Part shown: piece by piece, positions 1 through 12,682 of the stretch
How positions within the stretch are numbered: the stretch's first letter is position 1
Layout: the number at the start of each line of letters is the position of its first letter
Source of the DNA: Aspidapion aeneum
Lineage: Eukaryota; Arthropoda; Insecta; Coleoptera; Brentidae
Assembly: GCA_963576565.1 (NCBI GenBank)
Contig: OY755044.1
Location: forward strand, 49,371,134-49,435,133
DNA: 64,000 nucleotides
Direction: 5' to 3'
Notes under the pieces: model-generated
What the model was told of the DNA's origin: nothing
Seen by the model: only the letters and a program-made list of their open reading frames with translations
Databases searched by the model: none
Translations under genes and position numbers: made by a program

Positions 1-2660
1 CTAAGCTAAAAATAAAATTATATTAGTTTTTTAAATTTTAGCTGCAAAAACCCCCATACCTTCTTCTTCTAGCTTCTTATTGAAAAATATGTAATTGTCT
101 TTATTGTAGACAATAAAATTTCCTTTTCAACGATATACAAGTCAGTGGGGTACGAACAAAGACAAATTCTCCATCGGCGTCCGTTTATTGAGGTAATGCA
201 AAAAAATTAAAAAAATAATTATTAAAAATTGTGTCCTATAGTCGGTTGTAGAGAATAACATTTCCTTTTAAACGATGTGTAACAGGGCAGCATTAGTTTT
301 ATTTATAACAATTTAGGGCCCTCCGTAAATTACATCAATTGAAAAATCACTAAACTTACCAATTGTTTTACAAGTTTTATCCAATTTTCTCAAAAACTAA
401 GCTTTTTAGGAAAAAACTTATTCCACACTTTATTGTAGAAAATGAAATTCCCTTTTTAATAGTATATAAGTTAAAGCAATCAGATTAACAGCAAACTCTC
501 CAGCGGCGTCCGTTTTTTGAGAAAATGTGAAAAAAATTAAAAAACCACATGTTTGTCACAAGTTCTGCCCGATTATCTTAAAAACCAAGCCCTCTATGAA
601 AAATTGTGCCCTATAGTCGATTATAGACAATAAAAATTCCTTTTAAACCCCGTGTTACAAGGTAAGGTTTATCTTCACAATAAAACTTCACAGGCGTCCG
701 TAATTAAAACCAATTTTTACAAATCACCAAACAAATTAATTTTGTTACAGGTTTTATCCAAGTTTCTTAGAAACTAAGCTCAATAAAAAAAAGTGTTCTA
801 AACTTTATTGTAGAAAATAAAATTATCTTCGTAAATGGGGGTCATTTACAAAATAAATAAATAAAATTATTTTTGTAACATGTTTCACCCGATTCTCCAA
901 AAAACCAAGCTCTTTATCAAAAAATGTCTCATGCTTGATTGTGGAAAAAAAAAATCATTTTCAACGATGTATAACAGGGTAAGAAAAGTTTAATTTTTAA
1001 AACTTTGGGGACGTCCGTAAATTAAATTAATGTTTAAAAATCACCAAACAAATTAATTTTGGTTCAATTTTTTTTAAGATTCCTAAAATTTGAATCAGTG
1101 GCGGTAGTAGGCCATCCCCCCTCACATATCTAACCGTACCTACAAAATTATGGCGCAAGATGTAGAGAAAAGGTGAGTAGTAGGATCACCTTTGCTGCTG
1201 GCCGTACCTAGAATCTTTTTTTGGGGGGCAGTTTCATTTTTTTTGTGGAGGAGGGATGAGAGAAAAGGTGGGGAGGTACAAGGGGTGCAAAGACTATCAA
1301 TGCAGATGGCGGATATAGTGTGGTGCTCCATTTGTTAATTTTTAAAAAATTATTTTATTTACAAACGCCTCTAAAGTTTTAAAAATGAAATTAATCTTAA
1401 CAAGTTATATATAATTTAAAAGGAAATTTTATTTTCTACAAATCAGCTGTCAAGCATATTTCCTATAAAAAGCTTAGTTTTTTTGAAAAATCGGGTGAAA
1501 CATGTGACAAAAATGCTTTTATTTTTTTTTGTTTTATATGACCCTTATATCTATACGAACGTCGCTGGAGAGTTTGTCATTAACCAAATCGCACTGACTT
1601 ATATATCGGTAAAATGGGAATTTTATTTTCTTCAATAAAGTTTAGAGAACATATTTTTTCAATTGAGCTTAGTTTTTAAGGAAATTGGATAAAACCTGTA
1701 AAAAAATGAATTTTTTTGGTGATTTGTAAAACTTGATTTTATTTACGGACGCCTGTGAAGTTTTAATTTAAAGCTAAATCTTACTTTGTGACAAAGCAGT
1801 TAAAAGAAAATGTTATTGTCTACAATCTACTATATAACATGATTTTTGACAGAAGGCTTAGTTTTTAAGATAATCGGGTAAAACATGTGCAAAACATGTG
1901 GTTTTTTAATTTTTTAAACATTTTCTCAACAAATGGACGCCGCTGGAACGTTTGGTATTACTCTGCGCTAGCTTATAGATAGGTAAAAAGATAATTTTAT
2001 TTTCTACAATAAAGTGTAAAATATTTTTTTTTTCCCAAAAAGCTTAGTTTAGTGATTTTTCAAAATTGATGTAATTTACGGACGACCCTAAATTGTTATA
2101 GATAAAAGTAATCTTATTTTCTTATACATCGTTTTGAAGGAAATGTCATTGTCTACAATTGACTATAGGACACAATTTTTGATAGATAGCTTAGTTTTCA
2201 AGAAAATCGGTTAAATCATGTGATAAACATGTTTCTTTTTTTCATATTTTTATATCACCTCAATTAACGACGCCGCTGAAGACTTTGTCATTGGTCTTAC
2301 CTCACTATGTAATAGACCATTAAAAAGCAAATTTTATTGTCTATAATACAGGTAATTACATATTTTTCCCTAAGAAGCTTAGTTTTCAGAAAATTACAAA
2401 CTAATAAAATTTTATATTTAGGTTGGATTTTACACATTTTTGATTAATTTCTCTGTCATTGTGGCTTTAAGGCGTCAACTTAGTTAAATTTTCAGAAATT
2501 CGAACACGGCTATAAGAGAAGGAGGGATAAAAAAATTGGACCAAAACCTGGCTTGGAAACATCCAGATCGTTAATCTGCGACCTTTTGTCAGCTAGAATC
2601 CATTGTCAAACTGCGGTCGTCATATTTTGCATACTCAACTACCTACAGCGCCTGCACTAA
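1..2660. mobile_element. Foldback element built of satellite monomers (left copy, cut by window start)
   Basis: Mirror copy of 38,121-40,991. Units of roughly 140-190 bp carry the motifs GGACGCCGCTGGAGAGTTTG, ACAATAAAGT and AAGCTTAGTTTTTGAGAAAA. Units before about 1,080 run on the minus strand and those after about 1,340 on the plus strand, so the element folds back on itself around a non-satellite core at about 1,090-1,335. The core begins near CAGTGGCGGTAGTAGG. No long reading frame is present. Confidence 0.75.
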
Positions 2661-2711
2661 CTTGTTTGTTTCGGCTTAGGCGTTTACGTTTTGGACATAT
2701 AAATAATTGTC

Positions 2712-2737
2712 TATATATATATATATATATATATATA
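2712..2737. repeat. (TA)n microsatellite beside a MITE
   Basis: About 13 TA units lie directly against the mariner-like MITE at 2,738. The mirrored array at 38,002-38,069 is about 42 bp longer and is the largest length difference between the arms apart from the 14-kb insertion. Confidence 0.95.
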
Positions 2738-2965
2738 CCGGGTGGGCCAAAAAAAACCGGACAATACAAGAATAAACGAGCATCTTTGAAGGGTGCAATT
2801 TAATTTCGACCGCCATCTTGGATTTTGATATGGCGGACCGAAAAAGATATTTAGATAAAATATAATATAATTCTCTGCCAAGTGCAGTTTGTCCCATTAA
2901 AATCGATGATATAGTTCAAAAGTTATATTGAAAAAAAAATTGTCCGGTTTTTTTGGCGCACCCGG
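2738..2965. mobile_element. Mariner/Tc1-like MITE, 228 bp
   Basis: Ends are inverted: CCGGGTGGGCCAAAAAAA at the left, and the reverse complement of TTTTTTTGGCGCACCCGG at the right, each followed inward by CCGGACAAT-type sequence. TA flanks both ends, as expected for the Tc1/mariner superfamily. The interior is non-coding and includes GACCGCCATCTTGGATTTTG. The mirror copy is at 37,775-38,001. Confidence 0.75.
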
Positions 2966-5584
2966 TATATATAGACTAATAATTTCTAAAATACAATAAA
3001 TAGTCAAAAATATCTTTGATTTCCATAATATATGCCCAAGAAGAAAGGGGAGAAAAGACGTTGGATGGTTTTTAGACCGAGTGGCGCACTTTTTACACCG
3101 TAGCGACTACTTAAGTGTTTAATTAATAAAAAAATTAATTGTCAGAAAACTGTCATTAGCATTAATGTAATTTGATCAAAATCTGATCAACTCGTGAGTG
3201 TCGAACACTATTTTACCTGAAACTTATGAAAATCGGTTTAGTGGTTTAGGAGCTATCGTGTGACGGAGAGGCATATGCACACACACAGGCAGACATCACG
3301 ACGATATTGGTAAGATAGGTCAAAATACACCCAAATAACAAATTTTCAGCGTTATCTCAAAAAAAATATTTTCGTCGAAAATAATACCTTCACTATCCAT
3401 TGCTGCGCGAGCTAGGAAGGTAAAGAAATATTTTCAGGGGACCCAAATTTAACCGCAAACCAAAGAATCGCTTTTCAATTTTGGCCAAATAGTTTAAAAA
3501 ATGGTTTTGAATTTAAGGAGCCCAAAATCTTTGAATTTGCCCGACCACTATAAGACTTGGATATTTTTTTATAAAAACTAAAAACTTTAGACGCTTTCTT
3601 GCTATCACCAAATATATTTAAAAAAATTACACTCTTTTAAAGTTGGTCTATCATAGTAAAATAAAGATTTTTGCAACCTAGTAAAATGTTGTTGGAAAAA
3701 AATCTTATAGCATGTACAGAAAGAATTTTTGAAATCGCCCTATATTTGATAAAATTATGCGAATATGGTTATTGAAGAGGGTGGGGGGGAATGACAGAAG
3801 GGGCGATGGGTGGAGGCAGGGAGGACTGCAAAGTAGGAATTAGTAAAGTAAAGGATTGCAAAATGATAATTAAATATCCGCTTGCAAAATGATCTTTAGA
3901 ATATGTTTAGAAAAGTTGACCGTTTTCGAGTTATTAGCAAAAAACCGTCAAAAAGCACGTTTAAGGGGGGGGGGAACACCTCCCTGCCAGTGTTGAGGGG
4001 GTGGTTTCCTTTCGTAAAATGTTCGAACGAGTCTTATGTCTGTCCATAACAAGTGTGTTGCTTTTACCAGAAACAAGTATAATATAGTTTACATTAAAAG
4101 CGTCTAGAGCGACACAAACATTTGAGCGAACGTTTATTTGAGCATAGAGAACTAAATATAATGTAAGATACAAAAAATCGCGAAGTAATTAAATTAAACT
4201 TTTGTTTGTTAATTATTTTTATAAGAAGTACTTCATATGCAATATTTTTTTCCTACCACTACACATGAAAATGATGGATTTCACACCATTTTACCATCCT
4301 CAGAAAACGTTAGATTTCACCTATGGACAAAAATTTTTTTGCACATGAAAAAGTACTTTTCGCACAAAATTTACAAAGGTCAAAAGAAATAATTAGTTAA
4401 CAGCAAAATTTAAAATACTCATAAAAAAAACAAAGATAAAATTTAATCAGCCAATAAGGTCTTGAATAAACCACTCTATACAACAACTGGCGATGAATGA
4501 TAGACAGACAACTCGATAGAAAGTAACTTTCTTACACTCGCGTGTTGTTTCACTCGGCTAGCGCCTCGTTCACAACATTCACGGTCATGTGAAATTTGTC
4601 ACTCTCTTTTGTAACCTTACCATATTAATAATAAAGTTACTCATTTCTGACCTTACTAACTAGAAGCCACAAAAAGGGTCCACCTATTAAAAAAAAATAA
4701 TGAAACTGGGCCTCCTTTCAAGGGCCTCTCCAAATTATTTTTTGTTGTTTAGGGATAAAAACACAAGAGATAAAAGTGTCACTGTTTATCCCTGGGATCA
4801 AAACTGGTAAATCAGGGATAAAAAATTAAAATCAGGGATGAAAAGTGATACGTAAATGTAAACTGCGCATTTAAAATATTTTAGACAATTGATCCTTATT
4901 TGATTAAACAATCGTTTAACCCTATTTTTTATGCACCCACGCTTTTACCTTAGTCTGTTCAAAGTCACGTTTGTGTACTTAAAATTTTCTAGTTTTTTAT
5001 ACAGTTAATGATTTCAGTAAAACCGTTTAACTTAAAACTGTTTACCTATTTTTATATAAATTCTTTATTTAGTCAAGACTAATTATTCAAAAATACAAAA
5101 AAATACAATGTAGTACAGTATAAACATCGATCTGGTGTAAAAACTAATCTATAAGTATTTGTATTGCACTATTAAACAAAATCACTTTCCACCTCGCAAA
5201 ACAGTCAAATGTTTAATATGACTGACTAAAACAATCAATGATAAAATGACTTAAAAAAAAAGACAAACACTAAATAAATAAATTAAACCACAAAACTACT
5301 GTTACAGACTAAAACAGGTTTAAAAATTATGTTACACTATAGTAAGCTCTTAGTTTTCCTCTAAGAGTTTTCTTTTAACCATTATCTTAAATCTATTTAT
5401 ATCTAGTAAAGATTTCAAATTTTCATCCAATAAATTATATGCATTCAACCCTTTAAAGAACAATGAGTTTTGTGATCTATGTTGGTTTACCTTGGGTATA
5501 TAAAAATTATTTCTAGATCTTGTGTTGTATGTGTGAGTAGTGTAGTAGTGTGGGTTCTAATTAAATTGGTAACATGCCATCCAG
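2966..5584. other. AT-rich arm sequence without a gene
   Basis: No supported reading frame. A stretch at 3,195-3,310 resembles common insect transposon tails (AAAATCGGTTTAGTGGTTTAGG followed by ACACACACAGGCAGAC). At 4,750-4,850 GGGATAAAAA-type words occur four times. The same sequence is mirrored at about 35,160-37,774. Confidence 0.6.
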
Positions 5585-5865
5585 TTCTGTCTGTCTGTAT
5601 GTCTGTCTGTCTGCTGCTGAAGAAGTGAACTTGATCTGACCTTCGGGCAAAAGAAGCGTACAAGAAGCTGTCAGCAATGACGTAACAACCAGAGGCTGTT
5701 GAAAGGCCTTATTGGGTAATGAGTTAGCTAGCCGCTTCACTTGCTTAGCCTTAGCTGTTGAAAGGCCCTATTGGCAATGAGTTAGGTGCCAGCCAGTAAG
5801 ATAGCCACTTCACTCGCTTAGCCTGAGCTAGGTAAGTCCTAATGTGAAAAAGGCCTTAGCTAGGT
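5585..5865. repeat. (GTCT)n microsatellite and tandem duplication of about 75 bp
   Basis: CTGTCTGTCTGTATGTCTGT lies at about 5,586. It is followed by two copies of a unit containing GTTGAAAGGCC(T/C)TATTGG, AATGAGTTAG and CTTCACT(T/C)GCTTAGCCT at about 5,697 and 5,757. The mirror is at about 34,915-35,160. Confidence 0.7.
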
Positions 5866-6136
5866 AATTGTTGGTTAAAAAATTAAATAATTTCTAGAAA
5901 TATTTGTTAGAATTAATCGGGATAGCCTGTTATTTTCTCTGTGTGTTAAAAATAAAATAATTTCTAAAAAATGACTGCACGAGTATCTTATCGTTGTTTA
6001 TGCAGTTATAGGATAACCTTATGACCCGCACACATTCCTATTTTATCTAAGACAGCTGGTTATTTATGCTGTACAGGATGTCTCAAATTAAATAATTCTA
6101 AAATAAAAACTAAAAGTATATTTTAATTATATATTT

Positions 6137-6458
6137 TTATTCATATGTATCATATAAGCCACACTCATCTCGACCATCAAATTTAAAAATAATTGATTGA
6201 AGATGTTTTTTCACGTCATAGTTTGGATATATTTTTGTATATTCCAGCGCTGCCTCTGTTAAGATACGTTTCCATATTGTAGGTAATAATGGGTATAATG
6301 TTGGTAGTTTTTCCTCAATGATGTACCTGTATGAATCAAACCCAAAATATATCCATTCTGCTAACCGTTTATAAATATTTTATTTAATTTTTCTCTTCTA
6401 AAAGTTCTTCTAGTTCAAAGTCAATTTTAGTTGACCAATAATTATATTGAAAGTCCAT
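6137..6458 (-). pseudogene. Relic of a small protein gene of unknown function (left-arm copy)
   Basis: The frame opens with ATG at 6,458 and reads MDFQYNYWSTKIDFELEELL. It stops after about 24 codons near a short AAAAATTAAATAAAAT run. A shifted frame continues as YKRLAEWIYFGFDSYRYIIE and runs open to a stop at 6,137. The length of 322 nt fits one frameshift in a frame of about 107 codons. Composition is strongly protein-like (charged, W/Y-rich, ending DECGLYDTYE), unlike the surrounding simple DNA. I do not recognise the family. The mirror copy at 34,285-34,608 differs near its start. Confidence 0.45.
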
Positions 6459-7385
6459 CTTACTGTGTTCTAAATTTTAATTTATGATCTAACTGTTATA
6501 GCTCTGGCTGAACGAATGAATGAAGTGTTGGTTAAAAAGATATTAAGGCAAAAGTTGTTTGTGGTGTTTAACACCACGCGACCAATGCATGATATAATAG
6601 TGACATGTGTTTGTATTGCATCACCTACCTATTATGTGACATAATCCGTGGCTGTTGTTCAAGTTTAAAGGACCCAAGAAATAATGTGTACCTATTATTT
6701 TGTTGTTACCTAACACGGTTTAAAATTGACAGGATAGCCAACAAAAAGACCTCACTAGCTTAGCCTGGTATGTTTGAATGTAAAACAGGCGTTAGTTGAT
6801 TAATAATAATAATAATAATAATTATTGTCTTTGTTTGTTAAAAAATAGAGTTATTTCTCGATGTGCATTTTGTATGTGTATTTTTTTAGTGTTGTTTATA
6901 TAGTTAACAGATAACCTTATGACCCCTCACATGTTTCTGTGTTATCGAATTAGCAATAGCCACGAGGTCACGAAATATGATGCAATCGTATGTAATATGA
7001 TGCAATATTATGTAATACAGTTGGTTATTTATTTGTCATAATATTTGATAAAAATGGTATTTTTTAATTTTTCATTTTTTAAAAATGGTTGTAATGATCG
7101 CCAACAAGAATATTGCAAACATATTGAATGGTAATATTTCAGCACAACTAAAACGGCATCAAAATACTTATTAATTTTAGTATCTATTGGAAAAACACAC
7201 AAACAAAGGCTTAAGCAAGCAAGAGATGTATGTATCATAAAAAAGCCTTCCCTAAGTGCCAAAATGCATAATAAAATAAATTAAAAATAAGGGTACATAA
7301 TGAAAGATCGCTATGAGTTGGGGGTAACAAAGCTACTTTTTACGCTAGATGTGCATGTTTTGCGTCGACAGTTTCCAAGAAAGAC
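6459..7385. other. Arm sequence with (TAA)n microsatellite, no supported gene
   Basis: Contains TTAATAATAATAATAATAAT near 6,800. A minus-strand open frame at 7,029-7,262 lacks an ATG. It has a possible acceptor (TTTTTCCAATAG) before a protein-like stretch, KYYHSICLQYSCWRSLQPFL, so an exon relic is possible but unproven. The mirrored frame is at 33,481-33,714 with one Ala/Pro difference. Confidence 0.4.
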
Positions 7386-7725
7386 GCATTTCGGTGTACT
7401 GCGCAAATCTCATTTGGTCCTTAATAGTTTTTCACTAATTTCTCAGCACCTATTGAACCGATTCGAGAAATTCTTTTTGTATGGGATTTACCTACCTATT
7501 GAACCGATTCGAGAAATTGTTTTTTTAGTGCATTGGTGTGGCTTAACTTGTACTAATTTTTAAGGAGCAATAGATCACCCCAAAAGGGCATTAATAGTTT
7601 TTCGCTAATTTCTCAGCACAGATTGAACCGATTCGAGAAATTCTTTTTTTATTGCATTGGTGTGGCTTAACTTGTACTAATTTTTAAGGAGATCTAGATC
7701 AATCAAAAGGGTCTTATTAACTAGG
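7386..7725. repeat. Diverged tandem repeat of about 165 bp
   Basis: The block TTTTTCACTAATTTCTCAGC, then ATTGAACCGATTCGAGAAATT, then GTGTGGCTTAACTTGTACTA and TTTTTAAGGAG occurs twice, at about 7,425 and 7,595. An extra ATTGAACCGATTCGAGAAATT sits at about 7,498. The plus-strand open frame at 7,300-7,563 is largely made of this repeat. The mirror is at about 33,040-33,360. Confidence 0.75.
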
Positions 7726-7959
7726 TATGTAATAGTTGAATTAATGAAGTGTTGGTTTAAAAAGCATTAGTGTTACAGGGTGAGGTGTAAAAATATGGAT
7801 GTTAACCAAAAAGACCTTATTATACCTTTATTTAACATGTGATCAATGTATGATTAGGAAAACCAGTTTTTCAATATTGTGTTTACGATTTGATAGGTTT
7901 GTAAAACTAAAAAGTGATCCAATTGAAAAATAGTCACTTTTAACGTAATTTAGGTTTTT

Positions 7960-8300
7960 TGATAGCTATTGAGTAAGTACATTAATATCTATACAAATGT
8001 GAAGTATGTTTGTGGTGTTTTATGCTAGATTAAATGCCATATAAACGGCAGGAAACTAACTTTACAGGTTTCCTTAGGGTAGTGTAAAAAGGGCCTTATT
8101 ACCTAAAAATAGTCATTTTTAACGTAAATTATGGGTTGTCTGATAGAAATAAATATACTAGCCATTGAGTAGGTACATTAATATTTATATATATTTTATG
8201 CTAGTTTAAATACCATATGAATGACAGGAAACTAACTTTACAGGTCGGTCTCCTCAGGTTACTGTAAAAAGGGTCTTAATAACTAAAAATATTATAGCTC
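7960..8300. repeat. Diverged tandem duplication of about 180 bp
   Basis: The string AGGAAACTAACTTTACAGGT, followed by GTGTAAAAAGGG or ACTGTAAAAAGGG and CTTA(T/A)TA, occurs at about 8,047 and 8,228. Related TAGTCA(C/T)TTTTAACGTAA words lie upstream of each. The block sits in a wider region (5,700-8,300) where AAGG(C/T)CTTATT words recur. Mirrored near 32,440-32,780. Confidence 0.65.
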
Positions 8301-8884
8301 TGGTTAAATGGTTAGATTAACAAAATGTTGGTTAAAAAAGCATTAAGACTAATACTATGCTAGTGTAGTCTAGTGTGACACACCTCTTTGTTAAACAAGT
8401 TTAGTAAATTTTTGGTATTTGGTTAGAAGAGTTATCTATATCTATTACAAATAGAATGATACAAACACGAAACAGCCAATGTAATATTTTTTTCCTAATT
8501 TTTCAACATATATTGAACCGATTTTGGAAATTATTTTTGTATGTGATTGGTGCTGGATTCACATTGACTTTATTTTATAAGAAGATAACTCGGTCACTAG
8601 GACCTTGTTAGGTTTTTGTTGATATCACAACTTTAAATAGACCGATTTGAAAAAAAAATTTGTATTGAATTGGAGGATTTAAATATTGTTTTTTAAGTAG
8701 AATTTTTTGGTTCAAAAATAAATGAGAATTTAATATTAATAATATATTATTTTAATATGCAATCCAAAGGACATTATTATATAAACACACCCTAGGAAAA
8801 GTTGTTTACCTATAAGTTTAATTCTTGTTTGTTACCTATTTATTATTATGTGAGATTTGATTTTAAAAATTGAATTCGAACTAT

Positions 8885-8965
8885 CACTTTAATTTAAAAT
8901 AAAGCAAAGAAACTTTAATTTAAAATAAAGCAAAAAACTTTAATTTAAAATAAAGCAAAATCATT
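8885..8965. repeat. Three copies of a 25-27-bp repeat
   Basis: ACTTTAATTTAAAATAAAGC occurs three times in a row. TTTAATTTAAA within each unit is itself self-complementary. Mirrored at about 31,770-31,850. Confidence 0.85.
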
Positions 8966-11813
8966 TTTGTCAATGAGATAATTTAACTAACTACCTATGT
9001 AACTGCTAAAGAAATTATTATTAACATTTTCTTCTTTGTTTAAACTTTAGACAAAATCCTTCAAGATTTAACATCCGAAGATGTCTGAATGTTAACGAAG
9101 ATTTACGATTACCTTAGGAAATCTGGTTTAATGTTTGAAGTTAGGTACAAAAACTCTGACATGTGTCATATAAATTATCAGTTTGGTGTAACGTAATGGA
9201 TAAACGAAGAAGGCTGAACTTCTAAAGATAGTAAGTGGTTGCCACAAATCTCTCATATAAGCTTTTCAGTACAGCATTAAACAGAATGGTAAAAAATTGA
9301 TAAAATGTGCACGCGCTTGCAGATAGAACAACAATCTATGAAAAAAAAAATAAAAAATGGATATGTTTCTTTTGATAGCGTTATATTTTTTTAAATCATT
9401 TGGCATATATATTAAAGCGAAAAAATGAATTAAAATATCATATACAAACAAGTGTTTCTTTATGGAACAATATTTGGCATTTGGTAACAAACCAGTGTTT
9501 CTTTATTAATACCATAGACTATAGTAGAAGACTAGCAAATAAATAAAGAACTTTAAAATTTATTTTAAAAAACGTACTTACTTAATAAAGAAGTTTAAAA
9601 TCTTTGTTTGGCCCATTGATAACTCAATTTCCTTTCTCTTTAAGAATCACCAAAATTGTGTTCTCCTCTAACCTTTATTTTTTCTTTTTAAAATCAATGC
9701 GAGGGAAAACTAAAACAGTGCTTCTTTAGAAACCCTTATAATGATCATAGAACACCAAATATTGCAAGCCTTTCTTAAACCAATTGTAGAGAAAGAGATA
9801 AAACTGTTACTATGATACCAAAATATAAAGGACTGAATCTTTAAGATTTGCCTATAAATTCTGGATGGTATAATGCGACGTTGAAAAATTTTTTTGGTAG
9901 TTTTAAGTTGTTTTGATGTTATTTTTAAAGTCAAAGAACATTTAAAAGATATTAAAATGATGCGAGAGTCACTTATACAACAAAACTGAACAAAATTGTT
10001 CAGAAATTTCGTTTCTCAGGTAAATCTTTTGAAACTGCTTGACCTTCAAACACCTTTTAAATCAAAATCATAAGTACAAATAAATCAAAGATATTTTGAG
10101 AATAATTAAGTGTAACTTTTTTAGCACATACCAATATAGTACATTTTTTAATCCTAACTGTCATTCAAAAAATGTACAGAGTATCCCAAACTTTGGTGGT
10201 TTTAATACTTCTAGGTCTAGGGGATATGATAGGGTCACTGCATCCTGGAAGCCTGGCGTCTCCATAAGAAGACACTACGTCTTTGTGATGCAGTGACCCT
10301 AGGATATAAAAATCATCAGAGCCTCATATTTTTAAACTTCGGCATCCGTATTTGAGAATATAACCTCAAAAATGTTATTATTGTTTATTTTTATTGTAAA
10401 TATGTCTATTCAGACGCCGATACTGGTAAATCGATAGATGAACTCGATGTATAAAGAATAAATATACGTATGTCGTGTTTCATACAGCGTTGTTATACAC
10501 TTTCTTAAAAATATTTCTCTTTTTCTAACTTATAGGCGCATGTTGGGGGTAAAAGCGAATTGTTCATGAATTAATTTTTATCGCTGTTCCGGGTCTTTTG
10601 GTCTGGTTGGTCTCCTAATAAGTTATTAATTAATACTATCTACCTTCCTACCAAATAAATATTTAAAAAAAAATAAAATAAAATATCAGAAAAATGTTTT
10701 TATTTATATTATGGGCGATACTATTTTTCAAGTTATAACAGAATTCACCTCGAATTTTGTTGCGCTTATAGCAGTTTAACACATAATCAAACTAACTAAA
10801 GTTTATAATTATATACTTTCTTTTGAAAAAAACTAAAATCTTAACCATATTGAATTGATAAGTGAGGTATGTGAGTGGCAGAATAGATTTGTCCTGTAAA
10901 TGTCACTTATGTCCCGCTACCTTCTTCTTTCACTTTCCAAAATATAGTACTAATTTTATTAACAGTTGTTTTTTAAATGATCTCACTTGATTTGACTGCA
11001 AATTTTTTCCATGACTTAAGCAGTTGCGAAAATTTTTTTACTTGTGTTTTTTTTCTTGTAGTTTTAAACTTTTTTTTATTTTTTAGTAATGGAAGCACAA
11101 ACATAGAAACAAGTTTTTGACGAGGGACACGAGTGACCAGAACCTGAACCTGGATATAAAATGTATATTTTTTTAAATGCAAATAACTTGAGGTTTTTAG
11201 TAAGGTTTAGTAATTCCTATACTCCAAAAACATGTTTAAAATAATTATATCTTATGCTGTTTTATTTTATAAAAAAAATTACATTGTTATTAAAAAAATT
11301 ATACTGAAGATAGAGACACCACAAACTATAACTGAATACATTTAGTCTGCCTCAGATTAATTTCTTTAGTGATTTTTGAACAACAAGATCATACATGAGT
11401 ACTAATCATGGGGATATGATTTTAAACAAATGAGAACTGCTTCACAATAATATCGGGCACTTCCGAAGGCTACAATTTACACAATGTGTTTAGCTATATA
11501 CATAGATAGTTAAATAAGCAAATTCCTAAGCAAACCTGGAAACCATATTTAAATAGTAAAATTCTTCCCCCCAAATTTTCGGTATCCTCATGTTCTAAGA
11601 TATTATTCTAAAGTTGTCAGACACCTTTATACAACATTATGTAGTAACTACTGGCCGTAATTTAAACAAGTAGTATGTTCTCAAGACTAGGCACTAGTTT
11701 TCTTTTTAATAAAAATATGCTGCCTGCAAATTTATATTTTTATCATATGTAGGTTTTGTCTTGTTTTTAAATAAAGGCCAATTTTTTTTTTTAGTCTTAC
11801 AAGCTTGCATTCT
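8966..11813. other. Arm sequence without a supported gene
   Basis: Minus-strand open frames at 9,266-9,490, 9,710-9,934 and 10,973-11,182 are kept in both arms. At least the last two lack an ATG start. The first and last are A/T homopolymer-rich, and the last shifts frame between the arms through one A in a run. They could be exon relics of the same decayed gene set, but nothing in them identifies a family. Confidence 0.35.
10231..10300. repeat. Hairpin with 14-bp perfect stem
   Basis: AGGGTCACTGCATC at 10,231-10,244 pairs with GATGCAGTGACCCT at 10,287-10,300 across a 42-bp loop. GATAT-like words flank both sides. Mirrored at 30,435-30,504. It may be a very short palindromic MITE; no target duplication is clear. 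Confidence 0.8.
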
Positions 11814-12209
11814 TTAACGCCCTCTAGAATCTCGAAGGACACCGCTCAGCTCTAATATTTGTTTGTAGATCTGATGCTCTAGATGTGAAAAGTTCTTTGG
11901 TTCTTTAAACAATATTAAGTTTTCAAGCCCCGAAGTGTTCTTGAAAATGTGATCATCTAAAGCAATATTCTCATAATCCATTGATATTTTCCTATTACCT
12001 TACATCCACTTATTGTTATAATATCGGGGACCAAAAACCTTACCATACAGATCTGCCTTATTGGAATCATTATCATCTTGAACAAAACTTAATGCAGTTT
12101 GTTTTTGAGGTTCGAAGAATAGCTTTAAAAAGTTTTCTGTTTGCTCTGCCTTGTCTAATTCCACTCTTTCTAATACGGAGCACCTATCATTTACACCGTA
12201 CAACAACAT
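11814..12209 (-). pseudogene. Relic protein gene with in-frame stops (left-arm copy)
   Basis: Mirror copy of 28,525-28,920, described there. It reads from ATG at 12,209 (MLLYGVNDRCSVLERVELDK), meets an in-frame TAA after about 69 codons at the same place as the other arm, then stays open for another 61 codons. The shared stop means either that the decay pre-dates the arm duplication or that it was spread by gene conversion. Confidence 0.5.
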
Positions 12210-12239
12210 ATTGGTAAGTTAATTATGTTTAAACTACAC

Positions 12240-12420
12240 CTGAGGATAGCTGAATTACGTCTGCAGTACATCTGAAGTACAGCTGAAGTACAGCTGAAGT
12301 ACAGCTGAAGTACATCTGAAGTACGTATGAAGTACATCTGAAGTACAGTTGAAGTACATCGAAAGTACATCTAAACTACAGTTGAATTATGTCTGAAGTA
12401 TGTCTGGATTATATGTGTTA
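12240..12420. repeat. 11-bp minisatellite (CTGAAGTACAG type)
   Basis: About 14 degenerate units of (A/G)TCTGAAGTAC or AGCTGAAGTAC. The left arm has one more AGCTGAAGTAC unit than the right arm (about 28,325-28,497), which shifts the arm register by exactly 11 bp. Confidence 0.9.
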
Positions 12421-12682
12421 AGTTTTCAATTTTTTGCTTACAATATGTATAGAATTGCTGATCTCGCCACAAACCGTCTTCTTCTCCAAATGATGTTGGC
12501 ATTTTCCAAACATTTAAATTGTTCTTATCATTTAATAAAGATATTAATATAGTTTATCTTTATTTAACCCACCTTTTGCCTTTTATGTTGCTAATAAATA
12601 ATAATTTGTATTATATTTTACAGATGGTACAAGGCCCTTGCAAACATAGTCAAGAACTGACTGTTATTTTAGTTTTATTAAT

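Noticed and set aside
7029..7262. 77-codon minus-strand frame, also at 33,481-33,714
   Set aside because: No ATG. The possible acceptor site and protein-like stretch are noted, but nothing is strong enough to call a gene.
9710..9934. 74-codon frame kept in both arms (also 30,801-31,025)
   Set aside because: No ATG and no recognisable motif; conservation follows automatically from arm identity.
10096..10296. 66-codon frame kept in both arms
   Set aside because: No ATG start, and it overlaps the 70-bp hairpin element, whose sequence makes up its end.
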